This document shows, piece by piece, positions 14,919 through 21,821 of a stretch of DNA of 24,970 bases. The DNA lies in the IMG/VR virus record IMGVR_UViG_3300029319_000474, positions 1 through 24,970 of that record. One strand, given 5' to 3'. The stretch's first letter is position 1; each line of letters starts with the position of its first letter. The notes under the pieces are model-generated. The model searched no databases, was not told the DNA's origin, and saw only the letters and a program-made list of their open reading frames with translations. This stretch comes from a virus. The translations under genes and the position numbers were made by a program.

Positions 14919-15785
14919 ATGAATAAAAACAAGAGTTCTTCAAAAAAGGTTTCAATCGCACAACTAAATAATCATGAAGTTACGAATAAAAGACAAGCCT
15001 TAAAAGACCTTAAGATGTTAGACTTTGATTCACTACAATATAAAAATCCAGCCCAAAAAAGATTCTACAAAACTATATCAAAAAAAGATATAACTTTTTG
15101 TATAGGTCCTGCTGGATGTGGTAAAACATATCTTTCGGTTCATAGAGCTTTAAGAGAGTTAGGAGACAAGGATAGTCGTATAGATGGAATTGTTATCGTT
15201 AAACCTCTTGTAGAAGCTGCTGGTGAAAAGATAGGGTTTTTACCAGGTGATGTAGAAGAAAAAACATTACCTTGGATGATGTCTTTTTATTACAACATGG
15301 AACAAATTATTGGTAAACAGAGATTAAAAGTTCTCAAGGAAAGTGGTGTCATAGAAGTTATGCCATTAGCTTTCATGAGAGGTATCACTCTAGCTAATAA
15401 ATTTGTAATACTTGATGAAGCACAAAATGCAACGCCTGAACAAATCAAAATGTTTGTCACAAGAATTGGTGAAGATAGTAAATATTTAATCACAGGTGAT
15501 TTAGAACAATCCGATATAGCAAAACACAAAAGTGGTTTAGAAGATGCTATAAAGAGATTTGCTGGTGTTCATGGTGTTGGTTTAGCTATGTTTAAAGAAA
15601 AAGATGTAGTTAGACATTCATTGGTAAGAAGATTGTTAAAACGATATCATGATTCATTCAATATCATAGATGATGTATCAGCTGAGAAAACCATATCAAT
15701 GTGGGTACATGATGAAGGTATGGAATCTCCACCTGATGGTTCTAGATTTTATGATAGGGAAACTACATTTCAATTAAAACAATAA
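14919..15785 (+). CDS. phoH: PhoH-family ATPase
   Basis: The product is 288 residues. Walker A is GPAGCGKT at 63-70 (K69), and Walker B is FVILDEAQN with D166-E167. Between them are the PhoH hallmarks IVKPLVEAAGEKIGFLPGD and PLAFMRGIT. After Walker B comes LITGDLEQSD, a sensor-like segment. The first 50 residues are a basic, Ser-rich extension. PhoH is a nucleotide-binding protein tied to phosphate stress in bacteria and very common in marine phages; its exact task is unsettled. TTGAGGAG precedes ATG 14919. No terminator follows; the next promoter starts 13 bases after the stop. Confidence 0.95.
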   Translation: MNKNKSSSKKVSIAQLNNHEVTNKRQALKDLKMLDFDSLQYKNPAQKRFYKTISKKDITFCIGPAGCGKTYLSVHRALRELGDKDSRIDGIVIVKPLVEAAGEKIGFLPGDVEEKTLPWMMSFYYNMEQIIGKQRLKVLKESGVIEVMPLAFMRGITLANKFVILDEAQNATPEQIKMFVTRIGEDSKYLITGDLEQSDIAKHKSGLEDAIKRFAGVHGVGLAMFKEKDVVRHSLVRRLLKRYHDSFNIIDDVSAEKTISMWVHDEGMESPPDGSRFYDRETTFQLKQ

Positions 15786-15798
15786 AATAAAAAAAAGC

Positions 15799-15828
15799 TT
15801 GACAGTTATGTTGTAATGGTTGTATATT
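15799..15828 (+). promoter_or_regulatory. Sigma70-type promoter, best match
   Basis: TTGACA (15799-15804), an 18-bp spacer and TATATT (15823-15828) are present, preceded by an A-rich run ending in GC. The ATG at 15856 lies 27 bases after the -10 box, the same distance as in the sister promoters. Confidence 0.85.
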
Positions 15829-15855
15829 ATAGAACAATATAATAGGAGAAACCTT

Positions 15856-16374
15856 ATGATAAAATCAAGTCATAATTATTTTATAATGTTTATGTATTTA
15901 ATATCTGTATTTTCAATCACTTGGTATGCTGATAAAAGTATGGATAAAATGCATGAAAAAATAATGACACTTCAAGAAATAAATTATGAATTGAAGAGAC
16001 AAATGAATGTGACAGAGTTTGAAGTAACGGTTACGATGTATAATCCTACAAAGGGACAATGTGATTCCACACCTAATATCACAGCAGATGGTACAAGGAT
16101 AAATCCAAAGAGAGCATCTTCATATAGATATATTGCTCTTTCGAGGGATTTACTATCTAGGTGGGGAGGTCCGTTTAATTATGGGGATTATGTTATTATA
16201 GAAGGAACTGGTAAAGACGATGGTGTTTATCAGGTAAGAGATACTATGAATCCACGATTTACTAAAAGAGTAGATATACTGAAGAGTAAGGGTAGTAGGA
16301 AATTCAAGTATAATAGTGTTAAGTTGTATAAACATAATGAAATACAAAATGATGTATTTGCATATAATGATTAA
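15856..16374 (+). CDS. Membrane-anchored 3D-domain (RlpA-like) protein
   Basis: The product is 172 residues. A membrane anchor lies at about residues 8-24, a short coiled stalk at 26-50, and a 3D double-psi beta-barrel domain at about 53-150. The domain shows VTVTMYNPTKGQCDS, ITADGT (D78), IALSRDLL (D98), YVIIEGTGKDDGVYQVRDT (D129) and RVDIL (D140); these Asp positions are the ones that name the family. Relatives are lytic transglycosylase-like wall enzymes such as MltA or RlpA, so cell-wall binding or cleavage is likely. TAGGAGAA supports ATG 15856; an upstream TTG at 15820 lies inside the promoter and is excluded. It may help lysis or alter the wall. Confidence 0.8.
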   Translation: MIKSSHNYFIMFMYLISVFSITWYADKSMDKMHEKIMTLQEINYELKRQMNVTEFEVTVTMYNPTKGQCDSTPNITADGTRINPKRASSYRYIALSRDLLSRWGGPFNYGDYVIIEGTGKDDGVYQVRDTMNPRFTKRVDILKSKGSRKFKYNSVKLYKHNEIQNDVFAYND

Positions 16375-16390
16375 TTAATTAGGAGAACAT

Positions 16391-16612
16391 ATGAAAACAA
16401 TGATGTCTTTGGATGGTACTATCTTAAGAGTATCAGATGAAAAAGCCTCAAAATTATTTAACGAGGAAGGATTTAGATATGTAGCTAAATCAATGTGGAA
16501 AGAACAAGTAAGAGATGCTGGTAAAACAGAAGAATCACCTACTGGTAAAAAGAAACACAATAAAATGTCTAAAGCAGCTAAAAGACATTTGAAAAAAAGG
16601 AGTTCATCATAG
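16391..16612 (+). CDS. Small basic hypothetical protein
   Basis: The product is 73 residues. The first half is a small mixed domain (MSLDGTILRVSDEKASKLF), and the second half is strongly basic (GKKKHNKMSKAAKRHLKKR). The family is unknown; the basic tail suggests contact with nucleic acid or ribosome. TTAGGAGAA sits before ATG 16391, 16 bp behind the 3D-domain gene. Its stop codon TAG is part of ATAG, which overlaps the probable start of the next gene. Confidence 0.7.
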   Translation: MKTMMSLDGTILRVSDEKASKLFNEEGFRYVAKSMWKEQVRDAGKTEESPTGKKKHNKMSKAAKRHLKKRSSS

Positions 16613-16950
16613 CAAAGGAAATCATACTAACCATAGTGATATTTTTTATAAACAATGTATTGATATGGTATCAACTTAACTCACAACTCGTATGGGATTG
16701 GGCTAAAGGTACTACAGCTATAATTATATCTTGTTTAATGGGTATACCAATAAGTTATTTATTTTGGTTAGCTACTAAATGGGGATATGAGGGTTTTGGT
16801 TCTCTGTGGTCGATTAGATTTCTTGGGTTTGCCACATCTATGATGACATTTCCAATTATGACTTGGTTGTATTTGGGAGAGACTATAACTTTAAAAACTG
16901 CTATATCTATTATATTAGCAGTTATTATAATGCTATTACAATTGCTTTAG
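16609..16950 (+). CDS. Four-helix membrane protein, probable ATA start
   Basis: The product is 113 residues with four membrane helices at about 4-20, 32-52, 69-88 and 93-112. The last two helices (WLYLGETITLKTAISIILA) resemble the end of DMT/SMR transporters, and similar short proteins occur in marine T4-like phages. No ATG exists near the 5' end. AAAGGAG (16596-16602) is spaced correctly for ATA at 16609, which overlaps the upstream stop as ATAG and gives a natural N-terminus of AKEIILTIVI. The first conventional codon, GTG 16636, would remove half of the first helix and has no well-placed Shine-Dalgarno. The start could be a true AUA codon or a mutated ATG. Transport function is only a guess. 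Confidence 0.65.
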   Translation: MAKEIILTIVIFFINNVLIWYQLNSQLVWDWAKGTTAIIISCLMGIPISYLFWLATKWGYEGFGSLWSIRFLGFATSMMTFPIMTWLYLGETITLKTAISIILAVIIMLLQLL

Positions 16951-16978
16951 TTATTAACTGCTTTAGTTGCTTAGTTGC

Positions 16979-17001
16979 GCTATAACTATATAGCTTATTT
17001 T
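16979..17001 (+). terminator. Probable terminator hairpin
   Basis: GCTATA (16979-16984) pairs with TATAGC (16989-16994) around ACTA, followed by TTATTTT. Just before it, short repeats of TTTAGTTGC/TTAGTTGC run through 16950-16978. It separates the membrane-protein gene from the methyltransferase gene. Confidence 0.55.
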
Positions 17002-17026
17002 GAAAACAATTAAAAAAAATTAAATT

Positions 17027-18466
17027 ATGAAATATTTTTACGAAAGAAGTGGATTATTAGAATCCGAAATTAATATAAACTTTGAAGATTTGTTATGGAT
17101 GGATTCAGAACAAACAACTGAATGGATTGAAACTATGAGATTGTTTATCTTGAATCAATGGGATGAACATGGTATACCACCTACAATTGGACAAGATGAA
17201 GATACTATAAAAAAGAATTTTTCTAAATTAAGAGATTATTCCATTCAGAAGTTTTTAATATCTGATGATGATGGCAATGAAAATATTATCAAGAATTATA
17301 ATAAGTTTGCATCAGGTGTGAATCAATTTTTTCCAACTATGTTGAAAACTGTGGTTGGTAATTCTTCAATATATGAGTGGTTTACAGATGAGTACAAAGA
17401 TAAATTTCATAAAGTCATATTAAGAATATTGAAAAGAGATTCAATGTATAATTATTCTAAATGTATTCTTAAAGATGAGGAATTATCAGAAAATATATTT
17501 GTAACTCAACACAAAGATAATGGTCAAATTCAAGTAGATAATTATATGACTATGACTGCTTCAGAAATAAGAAAACTTTCCAATAAATGTAAAACCAATT
17601 TATCTGATAATTTTGATGATGAAATTGATGGAGTTAAATATAAATTTTTAGTTCATAAATTTGAACTAGGTAAAAAGATATTTCCATCTGGTATTCAGGC
17701 ATTTAGATTAGGACTTGGACAACCAGCTGTAAACTTTCCACCATTAACTGCAAGATGGATTTATGAAAACTATACCAAACACATTCCAAAAGAAGAAACA
17801 CTTAACATATATGACCCAAGTAGTGGTTGGGGTGGTAGAATACTTGGAGCTATGTCCTCACATCGTAAAATACATTATATTGGAACAGACCCCAATACAG
17901 ATAATTTTATTGATGATTTGGGTATAACAAGATATGAATATGTAGCTAAATTTTTCAATGATAATTGTTTGGAATCAAATTCTTTTTGGGAAGAAGACAA
18001 AAATACTTATCATGTATTTCAAGAGGGTTCAGAACATATTGGTAATCATCCAGATTTTCAACAATACAAAGGTAAGTTGGATTTGGTATTTACATCACCA
18101 CCTTACTTTGATAGAGAACAATATTCTAATGATGAAGAACAATCATTCAAATCATATCCACAATATGATGATTGGAGAGACAACTTTTTAAAACCAACAT
18201 TAGAAAATGCATTTAATAGTTTGAAAAACGATAGGTATTTGTTATGGAATATTGCTGATATTAAAATTGGTAAGGATAAATTTTATCCACTTGAACAAGA
18301 TTCTATAGATATTTTAACCAATCTTGGTATGGAATATCAAGGTAAATTAAAAATGTTAATGACATCAATGGTTGGAGTTGACCAATCAAATGTAAAAAAT
18401 TCTGTAATTATTGAAAAAAAGGCTTGGAAGTATGAGCCAATCTTCGTATTTTATAAGAGTAAATAA
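17027..18466 (+). CDS. DNA methyltransferase with SPPY motif
   Basis: The product is 479 residues. The AdoMet-binding motif DPSSGWGGR begins at D263, and the catalytic TSPPYFDRE motif has S357-P-P-Y360. Motif I precedes motif IV. SPPY is usual in N4-cytosine and some N6-adenine amino methyltransferases, so an exocyclic amino group is the likely target. The first 200 residues show no motif I know and may form a recognition or partner domain. The leader is A-rich without a Shine-Dalgarno, unlike most genes here, and the PLP-enzyme gene starts nine bases downstream, also without one. Together they look like an inserted two-gene cassette. No classical restriction enzyme gene is paired with it; a GIY-YIG/ParB-like protein follows at 19353. 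DNA as substrate is inferred from the motif. Confidence 0.8.
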   Translation: MKYFYERSGLLESEININFEDLLWMDSEQTTEWIETMRLFILNQWDEHGIPPTIGQDEDTIKKNFSKLRDYSIQKFLISDDDGNENIIKNYNKFASGVNQFFPTMLKTVVGNSSIYEWFTDEYKDKFHKVILRILKRDSMYNYSKCILKDEELSENIFVTQHKDNGQIQVDNYMTMTASEIRKLSNKCKTNLSDNFDDEIDGVKYKFLVHKFELGKKIFPSGIQAFRLGLGQPAVNFPPLTARWIYENYTKHIPKEETLNIYDPSSGWGGRILGAMSSHRKIHYIGTDPNTDNFIDDLGITRYEYVAKFFNDNCLESNSFWEEDKNTYHVFQEGSEHIGNHPDFQQYKGKLDLVFTSPPYFDREQYSNDEEQSFKSYPQYDDWRDNFLKPTLENAFNSLKNDRYLLWNIADIKIGKDKFYPLEQDSIDILTNLGMEYQGKLKMLMTSMVGVDQSNVKNSVIIEKKAWKYEPIFVFYKSK

Positions 18467-18475
18467 TTTTATATA

Positions 18476-19228
18476 ATGAATAATTTCTTAGACTATAAAT
18501 ATAATGACATCAAATGTGATGTAGAATTACCAAAACCAATCATAGAAGATTTTGATGGTATACAAGTTGTTCGTGATGATTTACTTAATGGTGGAACTAA
18601 ACGAAGAGCTTTTACAATTTATGTTGCGTCATTACCTGATGTGGATGAGTTTGTTTACGCATCACCTCGACAAGGATATGCACAATTATCATTGGCATAT
18701 GCATGTAGAGATTTAAACAAAAAATGCACAGTAACGATTCCAAAAGGTAAAAAAACTTGGTTAACCATAGAAGCAGAGAAATTAGGTTGTAACATCATTG
18801 AAGTACCTATGGGTTATTTATCTAATATTCAGGCTAAAGCAAGATATTATTGTGAAGATAATAATGCACATTTAATTCCATTTGGTGGAGACCATCCAAT
18901 CATCATTGAAGCCATGTGTGAAGCTGCAAAGAGTTTGAACATCAAACCAAAAGAAGTTTGGACTGTTATGAGTAGTGGTGTTTTGAGTAGAGGATTACAG
19001 ATGGCTTGGCCAGATGCAAAAGTATATGGTGTAAGAATTGGACACAAAACAACAAAAAGAGAAAGAGGTAGAGCTGAAACTTTCATATCTAAATATAAGT
19101 TTCAACAAGATTGTAAAGAATCAGAAAGACCTCCATTTCCATCTTCACTAACCTATGATAGTAAAGCATGGAGTTTTATAAAAGAACATGCTTCAGATGG
19201 AGCATTATTTTGGAATGTAGGAAAATAA
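18476..19228 (+). CDS. Short fold-type-II PLP-dependent enzyme
   Basis: The product is 250 residues, clearly shorter than typical ACC deaminase or cysteine-synthase relatives (about 300-340). K42 in LLNGGTKRRA matches the PLP-binding Lys of the ACC deaminase/D-cysteine desulfhydrase group, whose motif is GGNK. SPRQGYAQLSLAYACRDL near residue 63 corresponds to the substrate-loop helix, and VMSSGVLSRGLQMAWPDAKV near 163 to the glycine-rich phosphate loop, here with Ser replacing some Gly. It sits nine bases behind the methyltransferase gene with no Shine-Dalgarno, so translation is probably coupled. The context suggests addition or change of an amino-acid-like group on a base or nucleotide, but metabolism of a free amino acid is equally possible. 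Confidence 0.75.
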   Translation: MNNFLDYKYNDIKCDVELPKPIIEDFDGIQVVRDDLLNGGTKRRAFTIYVASLPDVDEFVYASPRQGYAQLSLAYACRDLNKKCTVTIPKGKKTWLTIEAEKLGCNIIEVPMGYLSNIQAKARYYCEDNNAHLIPFGGDHPIIIEAMCEAAKSLNIKPKEVWTVMSSGVLSRGLQMAWPDAKVYGVRIGHKTTKRERGRAETFISKYKFQQDCKESERPPFPSSLTYDSKAWSFIKEHASDGALFWNVGK

Positions 19229-19236
19229 AAAAAAGC

Positions 19237-19266
19237 TTGTTTTATGTATTAAAACTTATATATATT
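19237..19266 (+). promoter_or_regulatory. Sigma70-type promoter
   Basis: TTGTTT (19237-19242), an 18-bp spacer and TATATT (19261-19266) are present, preceded by an A-rich run ending in GC as in sister promoters. The ATG of the next gene lies 86 bases after the -10 box, leaving room for a structured leader. Confidence 0.7.
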
Positions 19267-19272
19267 ATACAG

Positions 19273-19314
19273 AGTTTCATAAACACTAAAGTAGTGTTAA
19301 TAAAAAATGAAACT
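19273..19314 (+). promoter_or_regulatory. Structured 5' leader of the GIY-YIG/ParB gene
   Basis: AGTTTCAT (19273-19280) pairs with ATGAAACT (19307-19314). Nested inside, AACACTA (19282-19288) pairs with TAGTGTT (19292-19298) around AAG, with an A-rich internal loop on the 3' side. The structure starts at about the expected RNA 5' end. It could stabilise the RNA, bind a protein or control translation. Confidence 0.55.
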
Positions 19315-19329
19315 AGTAATTAGATTAAT

Positions 19330-19337
19330 TATAAATA
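19330..19337 (+). promoter_or_regulatory. T4-like late element TATAAATA
   Basis: TATAAATA is an exact match to the T4 late -10 element and lies 15 bases before ATG 19353, just ahead of AAGGA. The short distance leaves little leader. It may be chance. Confidence 0.25.
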
Positions 19338-19352
19338 TGAAGGAAAAATAAT

Positions 19353-20813
19353 ATGAATAAAAGTAAATTAGCATGGAATTTAGAAACAATAAAAAATCCA
19401 CAAACACGACCTAAACAAATAGTTAAAATAGATGGTAATTTTCAAATGCCGTCAGGTATGAACTCAACTGTTTATAAATTTACAAACTTGGAAAATGATA
19501 AATGGTATATTGGTTACCATAAAGAAACTGATAAAGCGTATTTTTCATCAACAACTAATGAGGAGTTTAAAATTGTTTTAGCTAATCTTAATTCTAAATT
19601 AAAATTTGAAATTTTAGAATGGGGTTCTGTTGAAGAATGTAAGCATATGGAATACGAATTGTTAACTAAGTATGATGCAAAAAATAATCCAATGTCTTAT
19701 AATCTACATAACGGACATCCAGGTAAACCTAAACTAAAAATTAATTCAATTAAAGAACTTGTAAATGATATAGACATACTTAGAAAAAGAAAAGATATTA
19801 CTTTAACAGAATTAAGTAAAGAAAAACATAGAAAAGGACCTAAGTTCGCCAAAGAATTAAGTATGATAGATACTTTACAAACAAGAGATTTACAAATAGA
19901 TAATAAAAATTTACAATATGTCATGGATAGAATAGAAAATCAAATAGGTACTTATGATTTACCAGTATTTTTAGCGGATATCCAACAAGATGGTAAATAT
20001 TATGAACTTTTATTAATAAGTGGTAATCATACGATTACCGCTCATATTAAACTTGGTAATCAATATCCGAATACACCTCTTGAATACATTGTAATTCCCA
20101 AAGAAATACACCAAAGATTTTCAGATATGGAAATAAGAATGATTTCTAATGATTTAAATTCTAATTACAATGGGGGTAAAGCTTTTTCAAAAGGTGATGC
20201 CATTAAAGAGTGTTTAGGACATCATAATTATGGTTATTCTTGGAATACAGCTGAAATGCAACGTAGATTTATGAATTTAGGTTTAACAAAAAATCAAGTT
20301 AGTGGTGTTGTAAATGAGGTATTGGATAAGATTGAAAAGAAAAGACAAAAAGAAGCTGGTATGGTTGTAATGAACTATGATAGTAAACATAAAGATGTTC
20401 TTGAGTATGAAATAAAACACAGACAATCGGAAGATACTTTTGTGTACACTACAGCTTCAACAACCCCAAATTTAAATCGTATTTTTGATAAATTTATTGA
20501 TGAACAAAAGAAAAGATTTGAAAAAAATAAAAAACTAAAAACTAAAATATTAGTTCTTGTTCATCATTCATCTGAACATACTAAAAAACAATTCCCATCA
20601 ATTAAAAAATCAATCTTAACAGTTCAAAATATTAATACATCAACAGATTCTTTATTAACAGATTTTAAGGAAAAAATTTCAAAACAAATTTTTCATCCTG
20701 AAATTACTTTTATAGAATTACCAATGTATAGAAAAGACATTGATGTTAAAAAGTTAATAAATAACAAAATAAAAAACAGTGGGGGGAGAGATCTCTCCCC
20801 CTATTTAAAATAG
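19353..20813 (+). CDS. GIY-YIG nuclease fused to ParB-like domain
   Basis: The product is 486 residues. An N-terminal GIY-YIG domain (about 38-122) shows VYKFTN, then WYIGYH at 51-56, a Glu in MEYELL near 100, and a closing Asn in YNLHNGHPG. From about 200 comes a ParB/Srx-like domain: LPVFLADIQQDG, then ISGNHTITAHIKL at 222-234, in place of the usual GxHR. A helical part with NYGYSWNTAEMQRRF and QVSGVVNEVLDKIEKK (about 280-330) may be a DNA-binding HTH. The C-terminal 120 residues form an unknown domain. ParB-like domains often accompany phage methyltransferases, so it may act with 17027-19228. It has its own promoter and a structured leader. The Arg of the ParB motif is replaced by Thr, so nuclease or CTPase activity of that domain is uncertain. 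Confidence 0.7.
   Translation: MNKSKLAWNLETIKNPQTRPKQIVKIDGNFQMPSGMNSTVYKFTNLENDKWYIGYHKETDKAYFSSTTNEEFKIVLANLNSKLKFEILEWGSVEECKHMEYELLTKYDAKNNPMSYNLHNGHPGKPKLKINSIKELVNDIDILRKRKDITLTELSKEKHRKGPKFAKELSMIDTLQTRDLQIDNKNLQYVMDRIENQIGTYDLPVFLADIQQDGKYYELLLISGNHTITAHIKLGNQYPNTPLEYIVIPKEIHQRFSDMEIRMISNDLNSNYNGGKAFSKGDAIKECLGHHNYGYSWNTAEMQRRFMNLGLTKNQVSGVVNEVLDKIEKKRQKEAGMVVMNYDSKHKDVLEYEIKHRQSEDTFVYTTASTTPNLNRIFDKFIDEQKKRFEKNKKLKTKILVLVHHSSEHTKKQFPSIKKSILTVQNINTSTDSLLTDFKEKISKQIFHPEITFIELPMYRKDIDVKKLINNKIKNSGGRDLSPYLK
20782..20801 (+). repeat. Perfect 20-bp GC-rich palindrome
   Basis: GGGGGAGAG-AT-CTCTCCCCC is a perfect palindrome inside the last codons of the GIY-YIG/ParB gene, in otherwise AT-rich DNA. 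A second palindrome, CTATTT-A-AAATAG, follows at 20801-20813 and contains the stop codon. The RNA would form a very stable hairpin just before the HD gene's ribosome-binding site. It may be a processing or attenuation signal or a protein-binding site. Confidence 0.75.
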
Positions 20814-20822
20814 AGGATTAAA

Positions 20823-21539
20823 ATGAGAAAACTAACAGCAGAAGAAATTCAAAACAATTGGAAAAAGTTAATGGATACCATTGAAGGTTTTATTAGTGAT
20901 GATAGAAAAGAAAACCTATTGAAGATGTATGATTACTTTCAAGATAGAATGATGTTAGCACCTGCTAGTGCTAAAGGACACTTTCATAATGCAATGCCTG
21001 GTGGATATGTTGAGCATGTTCTTCACATCGTAAGACATTCACTTGAATTAAAACAATTGTGGGAAAAGAATGGAGCTAAGATTAATTTTACAGATGAAGA
21101 ATTAGTGTTTGCAGCTCTACATCACGACTTGGGTAAGGTTGGTGATTTAGAACATGATTATTATATACCACAAAATTCAGAGTGGCACAGAAAGAATCGT
21201 GGTGAGATTTTTAAACACAATCCAGCTTTACAATACATGAAAGTACCTGATAGGGGATTATGGTTATTACAACACTTTGGTGTTAAGGTTACTAATAATG
21301 AATACATTGGAATTAAATTAACAGATGGATTATATGATGATGCTAATAAAGCATATTACATGACGTATAATCCTGAATGGCAGCTTCGTTCCAATATGTT
21401 TTACATTCTACATCAAGCTGATATGATGGCTACTCATATAGAATATGATATGTGGTATAGAAATGATGAAGAACAAGAAGATAAACAAGAGCAAAAATTA
21501 AAAGAAATCAAAAATGAATTTAATAAATTATTTGCATAA
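20823..21539 (+). CDS. HD-domain phosphohydrolase
   Basis: The product is 238 residues. The HD metal site is clear: H65 in GYVEHVLHI, H101-D102 in ALHHDLGK and D200 in HQADMMATHIE. The length and the PGGYVEH / HHDLGK wording match HD hydrolases found in T4-like marine phages. HD enzymes hydrolyse phosphate esters such as dNTPs or cyclic nucleotides; the substrate here is not evident. GAGGA precedes ATG 20823, nine bases after the previous stop and directly behind the strong palindrome. The C-terminus is a charged helix. It leads a run of closely spaced genes that ends with the late sigma factor. Confidence 0.85.
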   Translation: MRKLTAEEIQNNWKKLMDTIEGFISDDRKENLLKMYDYFQDRMMLAPASAKGHFHNAMPGGYVEHVLHIVRHSLELKQLWEKNGAKINFTDEELVFAALHHDLGKVGDLEHDYYIPQNSEWHRKNRGEIFKHNPALQYMKVPDRGLWLLQHFGVKVTNNEYIGIKLTDGLYDDANKAYYMTYNPEWQLRSNMFYILHQADMMATHIEYDMWYRNDEEQEDKQEQKLKEIKNEFNKLFA

Positions 21540-21548
21540 GGAATCATT

Positions 21549-21821
21549 ATGATATTAGAAATTACATTAATCATCTTATTATTATTTATATCTTATATGT
21601 TGGTGTTGTCAATGAGAAGAATAAATCAATATGAAGATTTAATACTACAAATACAACAAATAATTACATTTGCAACTGATAAAATGAAACAAGTGGATTC
21701 AACAGGTCATTTTGAATCTGATGATGAAGTTGGTTTCTTTTTTGAAGAATTAAAAAGTATTCAATTATCATTAGATGGTGTGTTTGAACAAACAGAGGAG
21801 AACAAAAATGCCAAGGGCTAA
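21549..21821 (+). CDS. Small membrane-anchored protein
   Basis: The product is 90 residues. An N-terminal membrane helix (ITLIILLLFISYMLVLS) is followed by a cytoplasmic-looking helical region. The DDEVGFFFEELKSIQ segment near residue 58 resembles short conserved hypothetical proteins that I recall from cyanophages, often near gene 55; that is memory, not a search. AAGGAATC precedes ATG 21549, and the 3' end overlaps the sigma gene by 14 bases. Function is unknown. No resemblance to T4 gp33, the sigma's usual partner, is visible. Confidence 0.75.
   Translation: MILEITLIILLLFISYMLVLSMRRINQYEDLILQIQQIITFATDKMKQVDSTGHFESDDEVGFFFEELKSIQLSLDGVFEQTEENKNAKG

Noticed and set aside
16950-16978. CRISPR-like or attachment-site repeat from the TTTAGTTGC units
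   Set aside because: The units are only 8-9 bases, few in number and irregular; this is better seen as local slippage next to a terminator.
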